Source: Coprococcus sp.
GTDB taxonomy: Bacteria; Bacillota; Clostridia; Lachnospirales; Lachnospiraceae
NCBI GenBank assembly: GCA_016297495.1
Contig: JAEDGN010000041.1
Coordinates: forward strand, 1 to 18,833
Reading direction: 5' to 3'
Length of the DNA: 18,833 bases
Part shown: piece by piece, positions 6,974 to 14,064 of the stretch
How the letters are laid out: each line of letters opens with the position of its first letter
Position numbering within the stretch: the first letter of the stretch is position 1
The notes under the pieces: model-generated
The model's input: only the letters and a program-made list of their open reading frames with translations
Told to the model about the DNA's origin: nothing
The model's database searches: none
Position numbers and translations under genes: made by a program

Positions 6974-7171
6974 TTATCCTAATACATGAAATACACCATC
7001 CGGACATGTTGTATAACAAATGCCGCAGGCAATACATTGCTCATCGTCGATCTGGACGGAATAGTAACCGTTTGCATTCAGAAAATCCGATTTACTGATG
7101 GCTTTTTTCGGGCAGTGGTAAATACAAAGGCCACATTCCTTACAGCGTTCTCTGTTGATTTCAACCTTCAT
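6974..7171 (-). CDS. korD: 2-oxoacid:ferredoxin oxidoreductase, delta subunit (2[4Fe-4S] ferredoxin)
   Basis: A ferredoxin-like delta subunit of 65 residues. Two classical clusters are visible: CKECGLCIYHCP (from residue 10) and CIACGICYTTCP (from residue 46), each CxxCxxCxxxCP, binding two [4Fe-4S] centres that pass electrons from the alpha/beta active site to free ferredoxin. Start at 7171 has GGAGG eight bases upstream. It is first in the minus-strand operon, immediately downstream of a promoter and a GAAC-N3-GTTC operator. The order delta-alpha-beta-gamma is that of four-subunit KOR/VOR enzymes. Confidence 0.92.
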   Translation of the reverse strand: MKVEINRERCKECGLCIYHCPKKAISKSDFLNANGYYSVQIDDEQCIACGICYTTCPDGVFHVLG

Positions 7172-7206
7172 TTACTTTTCCTCCAATTCATTACCAAAAT
7201 GAAAAT

Positions 7207-7219
7207 GGAACAGCGTTCT
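7207..7219. promoter_or_regulatory. Operator copy 1 (oxidoreductase operon)
   Basis: GGAACAGCGTTCT, a 13-bp palindrome of form GAAC-N3-GTTC. It covers the expected +1 region of the leftward promoter, so a bound repressor would block initiation. The same core occurs at 8290-8302 and 9668-9680. Confidence 0.7.
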
Positions 7220-7225
7220 AAAATT

Positions 7226-7255
7226 AGAATACACCTTAAAACAAGGCAATGTCAA
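7226..7255 (-). promoter_or_regulatory. Promoter of the 2-oxoacid oxidoreductase operon
   Basis: On the minus strand TTGACA (7255-7250) and TATTCT (7231-7226) are separated by 18 bases. The -35 box is perfect and the -10 box weak, as expected for a regulated promoter. Confidence 0.55.
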
Positions 7256-7298
7256 GCTGAAAAACAAAAAATAATACAATTCATAAAAATTGACAGAC

Positions 7299-7327
7299 TT
7301 GACAATTGAATGTACCGTTATTAAAAT
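7299..7327 (+). promoter_or_regulatory. Promoter of the IclR-family regulator gene
   Basis: TTGACA (7299-7304) and TAAAAT (7322-7327) are separated by 17 bases. A second TTGACA at 7290-7295 lacks a good -10 partner. No GAAC-N3-GTTC element overlaps this promoter. Confidence 0.65.
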
Positions 7328-7387
7328 GAGAATATGACTTTTGTGCAATTTTACATAAAGTGTGGTTTAAGAGGAGGGGAGATTAAG

Positions 7388-8155
7388 ATGGCATCAGATA
7401 TTATTCAATCGGTGGATCGTGCGCTGGAATTTCTGATTTATCTCTATAACGAGGGAAAGGAGACCAGTATCACACAGATGGCCAATGATCTTGGGGTATA
7501 CAAAAGCACGGTATTCCGTACATTGACCACACTGGAAGCGAGGGGATTTGTGAAAAAGAACCCTGAGACGGATAAATACTGGCTTGGAACCAGGCTTTTT
7601 ACTCTTGGAAAGAGTGTTGAAAATAAAATGGGGATCCGTGAAATCATCGGTCCCTATGCCGCAGAATTGTATGAGCTTTATCATGAGGTGGTGAATGTAT
7701 CAGTTCTTGAGCGGAATCCGGATGACATCTATAAGAGTGTGATCATCTACAAGGCTGAGAGTCCGAATCAGGTACTGACAGTTAATCCGCCGGTGGGTTC
7801 CAGCAGTGAATGCCATTGTTCTGCAATCGGTAAGTGTCTGCTGGCTTTCAGCAGGGATGTCGACCTGAGTGTTTATGAGAAACATCCGCTGAATTCACAT
7901 ACAATTTATACGATTAAAACCGTGGACAACCTGAAGAGCGAGCTGGCACTGATCCGCGAGAAGGGCTATGCGATTGACCGGGAAGAGCTGGAGATAGGAC
8001 TGACCTGTATCGGTGCGCCGATACTGGACCGTAATGGGGAAGCGGTGGCTGCCATATCTCTTTCGGGGCCTTCAAGCAGAATCCTGGCGGGGAATCTTGA
8101 AGAACGGATAGCGGCGGTCTGCAATATTGCAAAGAGAATATCCGTTAATTTTTAA
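7388..8155 (+). CDS. IclR-family transcriptional regulator
   Basis: A DNA-binding regulator of 255 residues. The N-terminal winged helix-turn-helix spans about residues 4-65 (SVDRALEFLIYLY, then ITQMANDLGVYKSTVFRTLTTLE with the recognition helix, then a wing ending YWLG). The C-terminal IclR effector-binding domain (about 80-250) includes CHCSAIGKCLLAF and GLTCIGAPILD, typical of small organic-acid sensors. Start at 7388 has GGAGGGGAG six to ten bases upstream; in-frame codons back to 7334 lack a ribosome binding site. It is transcribed divergently from the oxidoreductase operon and toward the CoA-transferase gene, and ends in its own terminator. The three GAAC-N3-GTTC sites around it are its likely operators. 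The effector is unknown; the hydroxy- or oxoacid substrate is the natural guess. Confidence 0.9.
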   Translation: MASDIIQSVDRALEFLIYLYNEGKETSITQMANDLGVYKSTVFRTLTTLEARGFVKKNPETDKYWLGTRLFTLGKSVENKMGIREIIGPYAAELYELYHEVVNVSVLERNPDDIYKSVIIYKAESPNQVLTVNPPVGSSSECHCSAIGKCLLAFSRDVDLSVYEKHPLNSHTIYTIKTVDNLKSELALIREKGYAIDREELEIGLTCIGAPILDRNGEAVAAISLSGPSSRILAGNLEERIAAVCNIAKRISVNF

Positions 8156-8185
8156 AAGTTTATAGCAGCGAATGTTATAAAAAAT

Positions 8186-8215
8186 GCGGGAGGAGATCAG
8201 ACCTTCCGCTTTTTT
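8186..8215 (+). terminator. Intrinsic terminator after the iclR-family gene
   Basis: GCGGGAGG (8186-8193) pairs with CCTTCCGC (8202-8209), eight base pairs with one G-U, followed by six T. Confidence 0.85.
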
Positions 8216-8251
8216 AAGTGGGATGGTTATGATAATTGTCAAAAAATTGAC

Positions 8252-8280
8252 TTGACAGGGCAGGAACTATCGTTTATCAT
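8252..8280 (+). promoter_or_regulatory. Promoter of the CoA-transferase gene
   Basis: TTGACA (8252-8257) and TATCAT (8275-8280) are separated by exactly 17 bases. Operator copy 2 begins ten bases downstream of the -10 box. Confidence 0.75.
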
Positions 8281-8289
8281 AAAGAAAAT

Positions 8290-8302
8290 AGAACAGCGTT
8301 CC
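8290..8302. promoter_or_regulatory. Operator copy 2 (CoA-transferase promoter)
   Basis: AGAACAGCGTTCC, the same GAAC-N3-GTTC palindrome as at 7207-7219, at about +3 to +15 relative to the expected start of transcription. The plus-strand flank AAATTA after the core is also shared with copy 1. Confidence 0.7.
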
Positions 8303-8342
8303 GAAATTAATAGTTCTTAAATTAAAACAGGGGAGGAATGTG

Positions 8343-9632
8343 ATGGATTGGAAGGGGATTTATGAAGAGAAGCTGACGACTGCGCAGGAGGCGGCACGGC
8401 TGGTCAGATCGGGAGATGTTGTCTGGGTCGGTGCTTTGACTTCAGGTGCGCCGCAGATCGTTGATGCGGTGACAGACCGGTATGAAGAGCTGGAGAATGT
8501 ACAGCTGGTGGGAGATTTTTCACTGACGCAGTATAAGTGCTTCGAGAGCAGGAAGTATCGTGGACATGTGTCCTATGATACACTTTTTCTGGGATCATTT
8601 GAACGTGCTTGGATGGATGAGGGGAATATCCGGGCCAATATTGTCAGATTTGCGGACTCCTACAGAGCGATCAGCGAGGTTTATAAGGCGAATGTCATGA
8701 TCTGTGAGGTGACAGAGCCTGATGAAGAGGGTTATATGTATTATGGCTGTACCGGCGTGGCCTGGAACGGTAAGGTGGCGGATATTGTTGACAGGATTAT
8801 CGTTCAGGTTAACAGCTATCAGCGCCGGGTGAGCGGATGGAAGCACAGAATTCATGTCAGTGAGGTGGATGCCATTTGCCGTTGTGATCACCCGCTGTAT
8901 GAATATATTCAGCCGCCGGTGAGCGATCAGGACCGTGTGATTGCGAGCTATATTCTGCCGCTGATTCCCGATGGCGCCACCCTTCAGATTGGCGTGGGCG
9001 GTGTGGCCAATGCGGTGGCGTATGGTCTGATTGACAAAAAACATATGGGTGTTCAGACGGAGATGCTTACGGAATCTCTGATGTATCTGACAAAACAGGG
9101 AGTTGTAGATGAAGACAGAGTAACGGCAGCCTTTATTCTGGGTAATCAGGAGACGTATGATTTTGCACTGACGGGTATTCCGAAGCTGGGGCCTGTGGAT
9201 GAGATCATCAGTCCGTCTGTTGCGGGCAATATTCCGAATTTTATTGCCATCAACGGCTGTATGATGGTGGATCTGACGGGTCAGGTATGTTCAGAGACCA
9301 TTGGACACAGGCAGTATTCAGGAACAGGCGGTCAGCTTGACTGTATTCGTTCCGGGAATATGTCTCCGGGAGGCAAAAGCTTTTTGTGTATGCCGTCCCG
9401 AAGAAAGATGAAGGATGGCAGTTACAGGTCAACAATTACGCTGAATCTGCCGCCGGGTGAAATTGTAACCGTTCCCCGCACCGATGTTATGTATATTGTA
9501 ACTGAGCAGGGAATTGCCAATTTGTTCAATCGTCCGGTTGAAGAGAGGGTGGAGGCTATGATTGCCATTGCCCATCCGGATTATCGGGATGAACTGAGGC
9601 AGCAGGCGTTGGAAGCAGGTTTGCTTCACTAG
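8343..9632 (+). CDS. Acetyl-CoA hydrolase/transferase family CoA-transferase
   Basis: A CoA-transferase of 429 residues related to 4-hydroxybutyrate and butyryl-CoA:acetate CoA-transferases, which exchange CoA between an acyl-CoA and a free acid in the cytosol. IQIGVGGVANAV-like sequence (about 215-226) is the glycine-rich loop, and the expected covalent glutamate is E240 in GVQTEMLTES, close to E238 of the characterised 4-hydroxybutyrate enzyme. GHRQYSGTGGQLD and EQGIANL are conserved C-terminal-domain blocks. ATG 8343 has GGGGAGG six bases upstream; a GTG at 8340 is too close. It has its own promoter with an operator. In context it would release the acid from the acyl-CoA made by the oxidoreductase while making acetyl-CoA. 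Substrates are inferred. Confidence 0.88.
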   Translation: MDWKGIYEEKLTTAQEAARLVRSGDVVWVGALTSGAPQIVDAVTDRYEELENVQLVGDFSLTQYKCFESRKYRGHVSYDTLFLGSFERAWMDEGNIRANIVRFADSYRAISEVYKANVMICEVTEPDEEGYMYYGCTGVAWNGKVADIVDRIIVQVNSYQRRVSGWKHRIHVSEVDAICRCDHPLYEYIQPPVSDQDRVIASYILPLIPDGATLQIGVGGVANAVAYGLIDKKHMGVQTEMLTESLMYLTKQGVVDEDRVTAAFILGNQETYDFALTGIPKLGPVDEIISPSVAGNIPNFIAINGCMMVDLTGQVCSETIGHRQYSGTGGQLDCIRSGNMSPGGKSFLCMPSRRKMKDGSYRSTITLNLPPGEIVTVPRTDVMYIVTEQGIANLFNRPVEERVEAMIAIAHPDYRDELRQQALEAGLLH

Positions 9633-9655
9633 ATAAAGAGATTATCTTTTTCTTT
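9631..9655 (+). terminator. Weak AT-rich hairpin after the CoA-transferase gene
   Basis: AGATAA (9631-9636) pairs with TTATCT (9642-9647), followed by TTTCTTTT. The stem is short and AU-rich, so partial read-through into nhaC is likely. Confidence 0.35.
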
Positions 9656-9667
9656 TGTCCAAAAGAA

Positions 9668-9680
9668 GGAACGAAGTTCC
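9668..9680. promoter_or_regulatory. Operator copy 3 (upstream of nhaC)
   Basis: GGAACGAAGTTCC, a perfect palindrome with the same GAAC-N3-GTTC core, in the 85-base gap before the nhaC-mfs-dehydrogenase genes. No strong promoter is evident beside it; a poor TTGCTT/TATCTT pair lies at 9621-9648. Confidence 0.6.
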
Positions 9681-9717
9681 GGACAATAGAACGAATAGAT
9701 ACAAAGGAAGTGGTTTT

Positions 9718-11127
9718 ATGTCCGAATCGGAAAAACAGAAACGGGAACCGGGAACTTTGTTGTCATTGATCGTTTTTGGTGCGGCCATTGCCATTATTTT
9801 GGCTGGCGTTGTCATATTACAATATGATATTCACATTATTTTACTTCTGGCTTTAATTTTTGTATGCCTTGTATCAGGTACACTGGGATATTCCTTTGAT
9901 GATCTTGTCGGATTTATGAAAAAAGCACTGGGGCAGGCCATGTCCGCAATGATAATCTTTATATTTATAGGTATTATTATTGCTTCATGGATTTTCTCAG
10001 GAACCGTACCGGCTCTGATCTATTATGGACTGCAGTATATTAAGCCGGCTGTATTCCTGCCGGTGGGGCTGCTGCTTTGCAGTATAACTTCCATGTCCAT
10101 AGGAACTTCCTGGGGAACCATTGGTACCATGGGACTGGCCATGATGGGGATCGGCAGTGGAATGGGTATTCCGCCGGCGGTGACGGCAGGTATGGTCATA
10201 TCCGGCGCCGCGTTCGGGGATAAGATGTCACCTATATCCGATACGACCAATCTGGCACCTGCCGCTGCCGGGACGACACTCCACAAACATATCGGTGCCA
10301 TGTGCCATACAACGATACCGGCATATATTATTACGTTTGTGGCTTTTACCGTTCTTGGTATGTCTTATCAGAATGGGAAAATGAACCCGGAAACGATCGG
10401 AATTTTTACACGTACGATAGAAGAAAATTTTACGATCACACCGATCTTACTGATACCGGTTATTGTCCTTTTAATTTTAAATGCCATCCGGTTTCCGGCG
10501 ATACCGGGAATGGCCATTGGCAGCCTGCTGGCTGTGATCCTGGCAGTTACAATTCAGGGACAGCCACTGGGAGATGTTGTGGCAGGTCTCAATTATGGTT
10601 ATGCGAAATCTACAGGGGTGGATATTGTTGATTCCCTTATATGCAGGGGCGGTATTCAGAGTATGATGTATACCTTCTCTCTCTCCTGCATTGCCATTTC
10701 TTTCGGCGGTGTCATGGAACATGTGGGATATCTGAGGAAAATTGTTGCCATTATTATAGGAAAGGTTAAAAGAGATGCCTCCCTGGTGCCGGTCGTTATC
10801 GCCAGTACAACAATCGGAACTCTGACCATGGGAGAGGTCTATCTTTCTATTATCGTCAATGGCAATCTTTACAGGGAGACCTTCGAGAAACGCGGATTAC
10901 GTAAGGAAATGCTGTCGAGGCTTCTGGAGGAGGGCGGAACATTAACGCAGTACTTTGTTCCGTGGTCTACCACCAGTATGTTTGTACTGGCTGCATTGGG
11001 AGTCGGTGCAGGAGAGTACTGGAAATTTGCTGTACTGAATTATGTCAATCCGATATTGTCTATCATATTGGCGTTATTTGGAATTGGCATTCTTCGTGAA
11101 GGTACAATGATTGAGAAAAATCAATAA
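9718..11127 (+). CDS. nhaC: NhaC-family Na+/H+ antiporter
   Basis: An integral membrane antiporter of 469 residues with about 11-12 hydrophobic segments. SMSIGTSWGTIGTMGLAMMG and GAAFGDKMSPISDTTNLAPA are NhaC-family signature blocks with the conserved acidic and polar ion-site residues. A later TLTMGEVYLSIIVNGNLY region and EGGTLTQYFVPWSTT are also typical. Start at 9718 (MSESEKQ) has AAAGGAAG about eight bases upstream. It heads a three-gene run (17 bases to the MFS gene) preceded by an operator copy. The NhaC family includes MleN, a malate-H+/Na+-lactate antiporter, so in this hydroxyacid cluster it could exchange a carboxylate as well as supply Na+ homeostasis. Family call firm, substrate open. 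Confidence 0.87.
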   Translation: MSESEKQKREPGTLLSLIVFGAAIAIILAGVVILQYDIHIILLLALIFVCLVSGTLGYSFDDLVGFMKKALGQAMSAMIIFIFIGIIIASWIFSGTVPALIYYGLQYIKPAVFLPVGLLLCSITSMSIGTSWGTIGTMGLAMMGIGSGMGIPPAVTAGMVISGAAFGDKMSPISDTTNLAPAAAGTTLHKHIGAMCHTTIPAYIITFVAFTVLGMSYQNGKMNPETIGIFTRTIEENFTITPILLIPVIVLLILNAIRFPAIPGMAIGSLLAVILAVTIQGQPLGDVVAGLNYGYAKSTGVDIVDSLICRGGIQSMMYTFSLSCIAISFGGVMEHVGYLRKIVAIIIGKVKRDASLVPVVIASTTIGTLTMGEVYLSIIVNGNLYRETFEKRGLRKEMLSRLLEEGGTLTQYFVPWSTTSMFVLAALGVGAGEYWKFAVLNYVNPILSIILALFGIGILREGTMIEKNQ

Positions 11128-11144
11128 TAAAGAGGGGGCTTATT

Positions 11145-12437
11145 ATGAGTACAAATTCAAACACAAAAACAGCGCTTAGTGTAAAACAGCTTGTGATCAT
11201 TCTGTTTCTTGGTCTGGGATATACAGTTGTCTATGCAACACCGTTTATCCAGTATGTTTTCTATGATTCACTTGTTGAGGCACTGCAGTGTACCAATCAG
11301 CAGCTGGGTTATCTTATTACAATCTTTGGTATTGGTAACCTTCTGGCTCCAATTGGCGGTGCACTCAGTGATAAATTCAATACGAAGAAGATTTACATTG
11401 TGTCCATGCTGGCAATCTGCGCCCTGAATGTTATTTTTGCCCTGAATATGAATTACACATTCTCACTTGTGATCTGGGGCGGTTTTGCAATTGCCGGCCT
11501 GTTCCTGTACTTCCCGGCTCATACAAAACTGACACGTCTGGTTGGTACAGAAAATCAGCAGGGAACAATTTTTGGCTTCACAGAGGCTTTCTGTGGTATT
11601 ACCAATGTTATTGTTAACTTTATCGCGCTGTATCTGTTTGCTTATTTCTCGAACAAATACTACGGTGTTGCCGGTCTGAAAGCGGCCATCATCGGTTATG
11701 CGGTTCTTGGTGTAATTGCTGTTATTGCGCTGGCTATTCTGGTGCCGGATCCTGGCAAGGCAGCTGCAGCAGGCGATACAGAGGTTATCAATACCAAGAT
11801 GGGTGTACATGACTGGGTAAATATTATTAAAGATCCACGTACATGGATGTCCGGTATTGCTGTATTTGCTACATATACCATGTATTGTACACTGTCCTAC
11901 TATACACCATATTTCAGTAACGTTCTGGGTGTTTCTATTGTGTTTACAGGTGGTCTTTCTATTTTCCGTCAGTATGGTACACGTTTTATTGGTGCACCGG
12001 TCGGCGGATGGCTGGGTGATAAGATCAAATCCGTTTCTACTGTTGTAGGTGTTTCCCTTGGTGCGGCCGTTGTTATGGTTGTTGCTTTCATGCTGATGCC
12101 TGCGGGCACCAATGCCAATGTGCTGATCATTCTCACGCTTGCAGCCGGTATCCTGACTTATATGGCCCGTGGTTCCATGTTTGCAGTACCGTCTGAATTA
12201 AAAATTCCTCGTAAATATGCGGGAACGACATCCGGTGTTGTATGTGCGATTGGTTATTGTCCTGATTTATTTATCTTCGTTCTTTATGGTTACTGGCTGG
12301 ATCATTTCGGCAATGACGGTTATAGAAACATCTTTATCTATGCAGCTGTTGTCATGGTGATTGGTGTGATCAACGCAATTGTTACCCAGCTTTATAAGAA
12401 AAAACATGCAGCAGAACTTGCTGAAGAAGCAGTTTAA
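11145..12437 (+). CDS. MFS transporter, probable organic-acid uptake
   Basis: A major facilitator superfamily transporter of 430 residues with 12 predicted membrane helices in two six-helix halves. The loop GGALSDKFNTKKIY after helix 2 is the MFS signature (GxxxDRxGRR-like); its counterpart GGWLGDKI appears in the second half. The central loop around residues 200-225 is charged. Start at 11145 has AGAGGGGG eight bases upstream. Placement between NhaC and a 2-hydroxyacid dehydrogenase suggests monocarboxylate or hydroxyacid uptake, but substrate cannot be read from the motifs. Codon use (many GTT, GGT, TCT) looks more like a highly expressed gene than its neighbours do. Generic annotation of relatives as nitrate or oxalate/formate transporters should not be trusted here. 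Confidence 0.8.
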   Translation: MSTNSNTKTALSVKQLVIILFLGLGYTVVYATPFIQYVFYDSLVEALQCTNQQLGYLITIFGIGNLLAPIGGALSDKFNTKKIYIVSMLAICALNVIFALNMNYTFSLVIWGGFAIAGLFLYFPAHTKLTRLVGTENQQGTIFGFTEAFCGITNVIVNFIALYLFAYFSNKYYGVAGLKAAIIGYAVLGVIAVIALAILVPDPGKAAAAGDTEVINTKMGVHDWVNIIKDPRTWMSGIAVFATYTMYCTLSYYTPYFSNVLGVSIVFTGGLSIFRQYGTRFIGAPVGGWLGDKIKSVSTVVGVSLGAAVVMVVAFMLMPAGTNANVLIILTLAAGILTYMARGSMFAVPSELKIPRKYAGTTSGVVCAIGYCPDLFIFVLYGYWLDHFGNDGYRNIFIYAAVVMVIGVINAIVTQLYKKKHAAELAEEAV

Positions 12438-12462
12438 TGGTATTTTGAAAGGGGTTCAGATT

Positions 12463-13854
12463 ATGGAACAGAAATATATAGACGCATTGATCGGTATCTG
12501 CGGTAAGGAAAATGTATTTTTTGAAAAAGCAGATATTGGACGTTATTTATATGATGAAACAGAAGAATATGTTCGTCCGCAGGCCTGTGAGGACTGCCTG
12601 GTTGTCCGTCCAAAGACTTATGAAGAGGTATCAGAAATATTGAAATGGGCCAATGAGGTAAAGGTTCCGATTATTCCGCGAGGAGGCGGTACGGGTGCCT
12701 GTGGTGCGGCTATTCCGACACAGCCGTCTGTGATCATGACGATGGAAAGCTTCAGAAAGATCATCGAAGTTGATGAAATCAATATGATGATCACCTGTCA
12801 GACAGGTGTGACACTGGCCAGTCTCAACGAATATCTGAGTGAGAACGTACATTCGCTGTATTTCCCTTGTCATCCGGGTGATGAGGGTGCCCATGTGGGC
12901 GGTATGTGTATTGAAAATGCAGGCGGTGTCCGCGCTGTTAAGCATGGTATTATGCGTAACTACATTAAAGGTATGAAAGTCTGTCTGCCAAACGGTGAGA
13001 TCGTGCAGCTTGGCGGCAAACTCATGAAAAACAATATGGGCTATGATCTGATGCATCTGCTCATCGGTTCGGAAGGTACGCTGGCTGTTGTGCTGGAAGC
13101 CACATTGAAGTTATATCCGCGTCTGGAGTATACAGGAGCCCTTGTCTGCTCCTTTAAGACAACGGAAGATGCGGTGAGATCCGTGGGAGAGGTACAGAAG
13201 TCCGGTATTATCCCTCTGGCGGTTGAATATATGGATCGTGCCATATCTCTTGGAACAGCAGAGCATATTGAGAGAACCTGGCCGATGAATGATGAGGGTA
13301 CGGTGGATCTGCTGTATCTTGTGGAAGAAGCAACGGAAGATGGTCTGTATGAGACTGCCGGAACAATTGCGGAAATCTGTGAGGCCAATGGCGCTCTGAA
13401 TTCAGTCATTGCCGAGGACAGCAAGCAGCAGAGAAATCTGCTGGATATCCGTTCTGCTATTTATGAGGTTTACAAACCTATATTTGTGGATTCTCTGGAT
13501 ACAGCCGTGCCGGTGGCCAATATCGGTGATCTCATGCGTGAATTTGATGCTATTGCAGAAAAATACGGGACAACGACACCTCGTTTCGGCCATGTAGCCG
13601 ATGGCAATTTCCATAATTTTATTCTTATGGTGGATGGAAAGGTGCCTGAATGGGCGGATGATATGCGTCGTGATATTTATAAGGCAGCTATCAAATACGG
13701 CGGAACAATCACTGCTGAGCATGGTACCGGCAAGACAAGAAAGCCATATATGGATATTCAGTATACACCGCATGTTATCGAGATTATGAAGAGCATCAAG
13801 AGAGCTTTTGACCCGAATAATATTCTGAATCCGGGTGTTATCATTGATTTATAA
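12463..13854 (+). CDS. FAD-binding 2-hydroxyacid dehydrogenase (GlcD/D-lactate dehydrogenase type)
   Basis: A flavoprotein of 463 residues in the VAO/GlcD family, which oxidises a D-2-hydroxyacid (lactate, glycolate, 2-hydroxyglutarate or longer) to the 2-oxoacid. The PCMH-type FAD domain spans about 40-215, with PRGGGTGACGAAIP (72-85) binding the pyrophosphate and HVGGMCIENAGGVRAVKHG near 144-162. The C-terminal oxidase domain has FGHVADGNFHNF (metal/substrate histidines at 377 and 384) and AEHGTG (418-423). ATG 12463 has AAAGGGG about eight bases upstream; the frame upstream overlaps the MFS gene. No etfAB or iron-sulfur partner gene is adjacent, so its electron acceptor is not evident. It ends at a strong terminator that closes the cluster. 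Confidence 0.88.
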   Translation: MEQKYIDALIGICGKENVFFEKADIGRYLYDETEEYVRPQACEDCLVVRPKTYEEVSEILKWANEVKVPIIPRGGGTGACGAAIPTQPSVIMTMESFRKIIEVDEINMMITCQTGVTLASLNEYLSENVHSLYFPCHPGDEGAHVGGMCIENAGGVRAVKHGIMRNYIKGMKVCLPNGEIVQLGGKLMKNNMGYDLMHLLIGSEGTLAVVLEATLKLYPRLEYTGALVCSFKTTEDAVRSVGEVQKSGIIPLAVEYMDRAISLGTAEHIERTWPMNDEGTVDLLYLVEEATEDGLYETAGTIAEICEANGALNSVIAEDSKQQRNLLDIRSAIYEVYKPIFVDSLDTAVPVANIGDLMREFDAIAEKYGTTTPRFGHVADGNFHNFILMVDGKVPEWADDMRRDIYKAAIKYGGTITAEHGTGKTRKPYMDIQYTPHVIEIMKSIKRAFDPNNILNPGVIIDL

Positions 13855-13905
13855 TTCATTATAATAGAAAACTGTTTACACACTTACATATTACTTCCCG
13901 ATTTT

Positions 13906-13941
13906 TTACCGGCGGTTTTTACCGCCGGTAATTTTGTGTTT
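13906..13941 (+). terminator. Strong intrinsic terminator closing the catabolic cluster
   Basis: TTACCGGCGGT (13906-13916) pairs perfectly over eleven bases with ACCGCCGGTAA (13921-13931) around TTTT, followed by TTTTGTGTTT. Confidence 0.92.
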
Positions 13942-13962
13942 ATACAAGAAGGAGTCTTGCAC

Positions 13963-13968
13963 TATAAT
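13963..13968 (+). promoter_or_regulatory. Possible -10 box upstream of the second DUF1292-like gene
   Basis: A consensus TATAAT about 97 bases before the start codon. No good -35 hexamer lies 16-18 bases upstream, so only the -10 element is reported. Confidence 0.35.
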
Positions 13969-14064
13969 ATGTAAGAGGGATGTAAATAATGGAATGAGGA
14001 TTGAACAAAACAGGGTGATATATTAAAATGTTGTTAGCTGTTTAATTGAAAGGAAGGTATGGAT

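Noticed and set aside
7141..7152. Extra operator-like TACAGCGTTCTC inside the delta-subunit gene
   Set aside because: Only one half-site is present and it is explained by the coding sequence.
9655..9717. N-terminal extension of NhaC by 21 codons
   Set aside because: The extension lacks a ribosome binding site and contains the operator palindrome; the ATG at 9718 has a good one and matches the family start.
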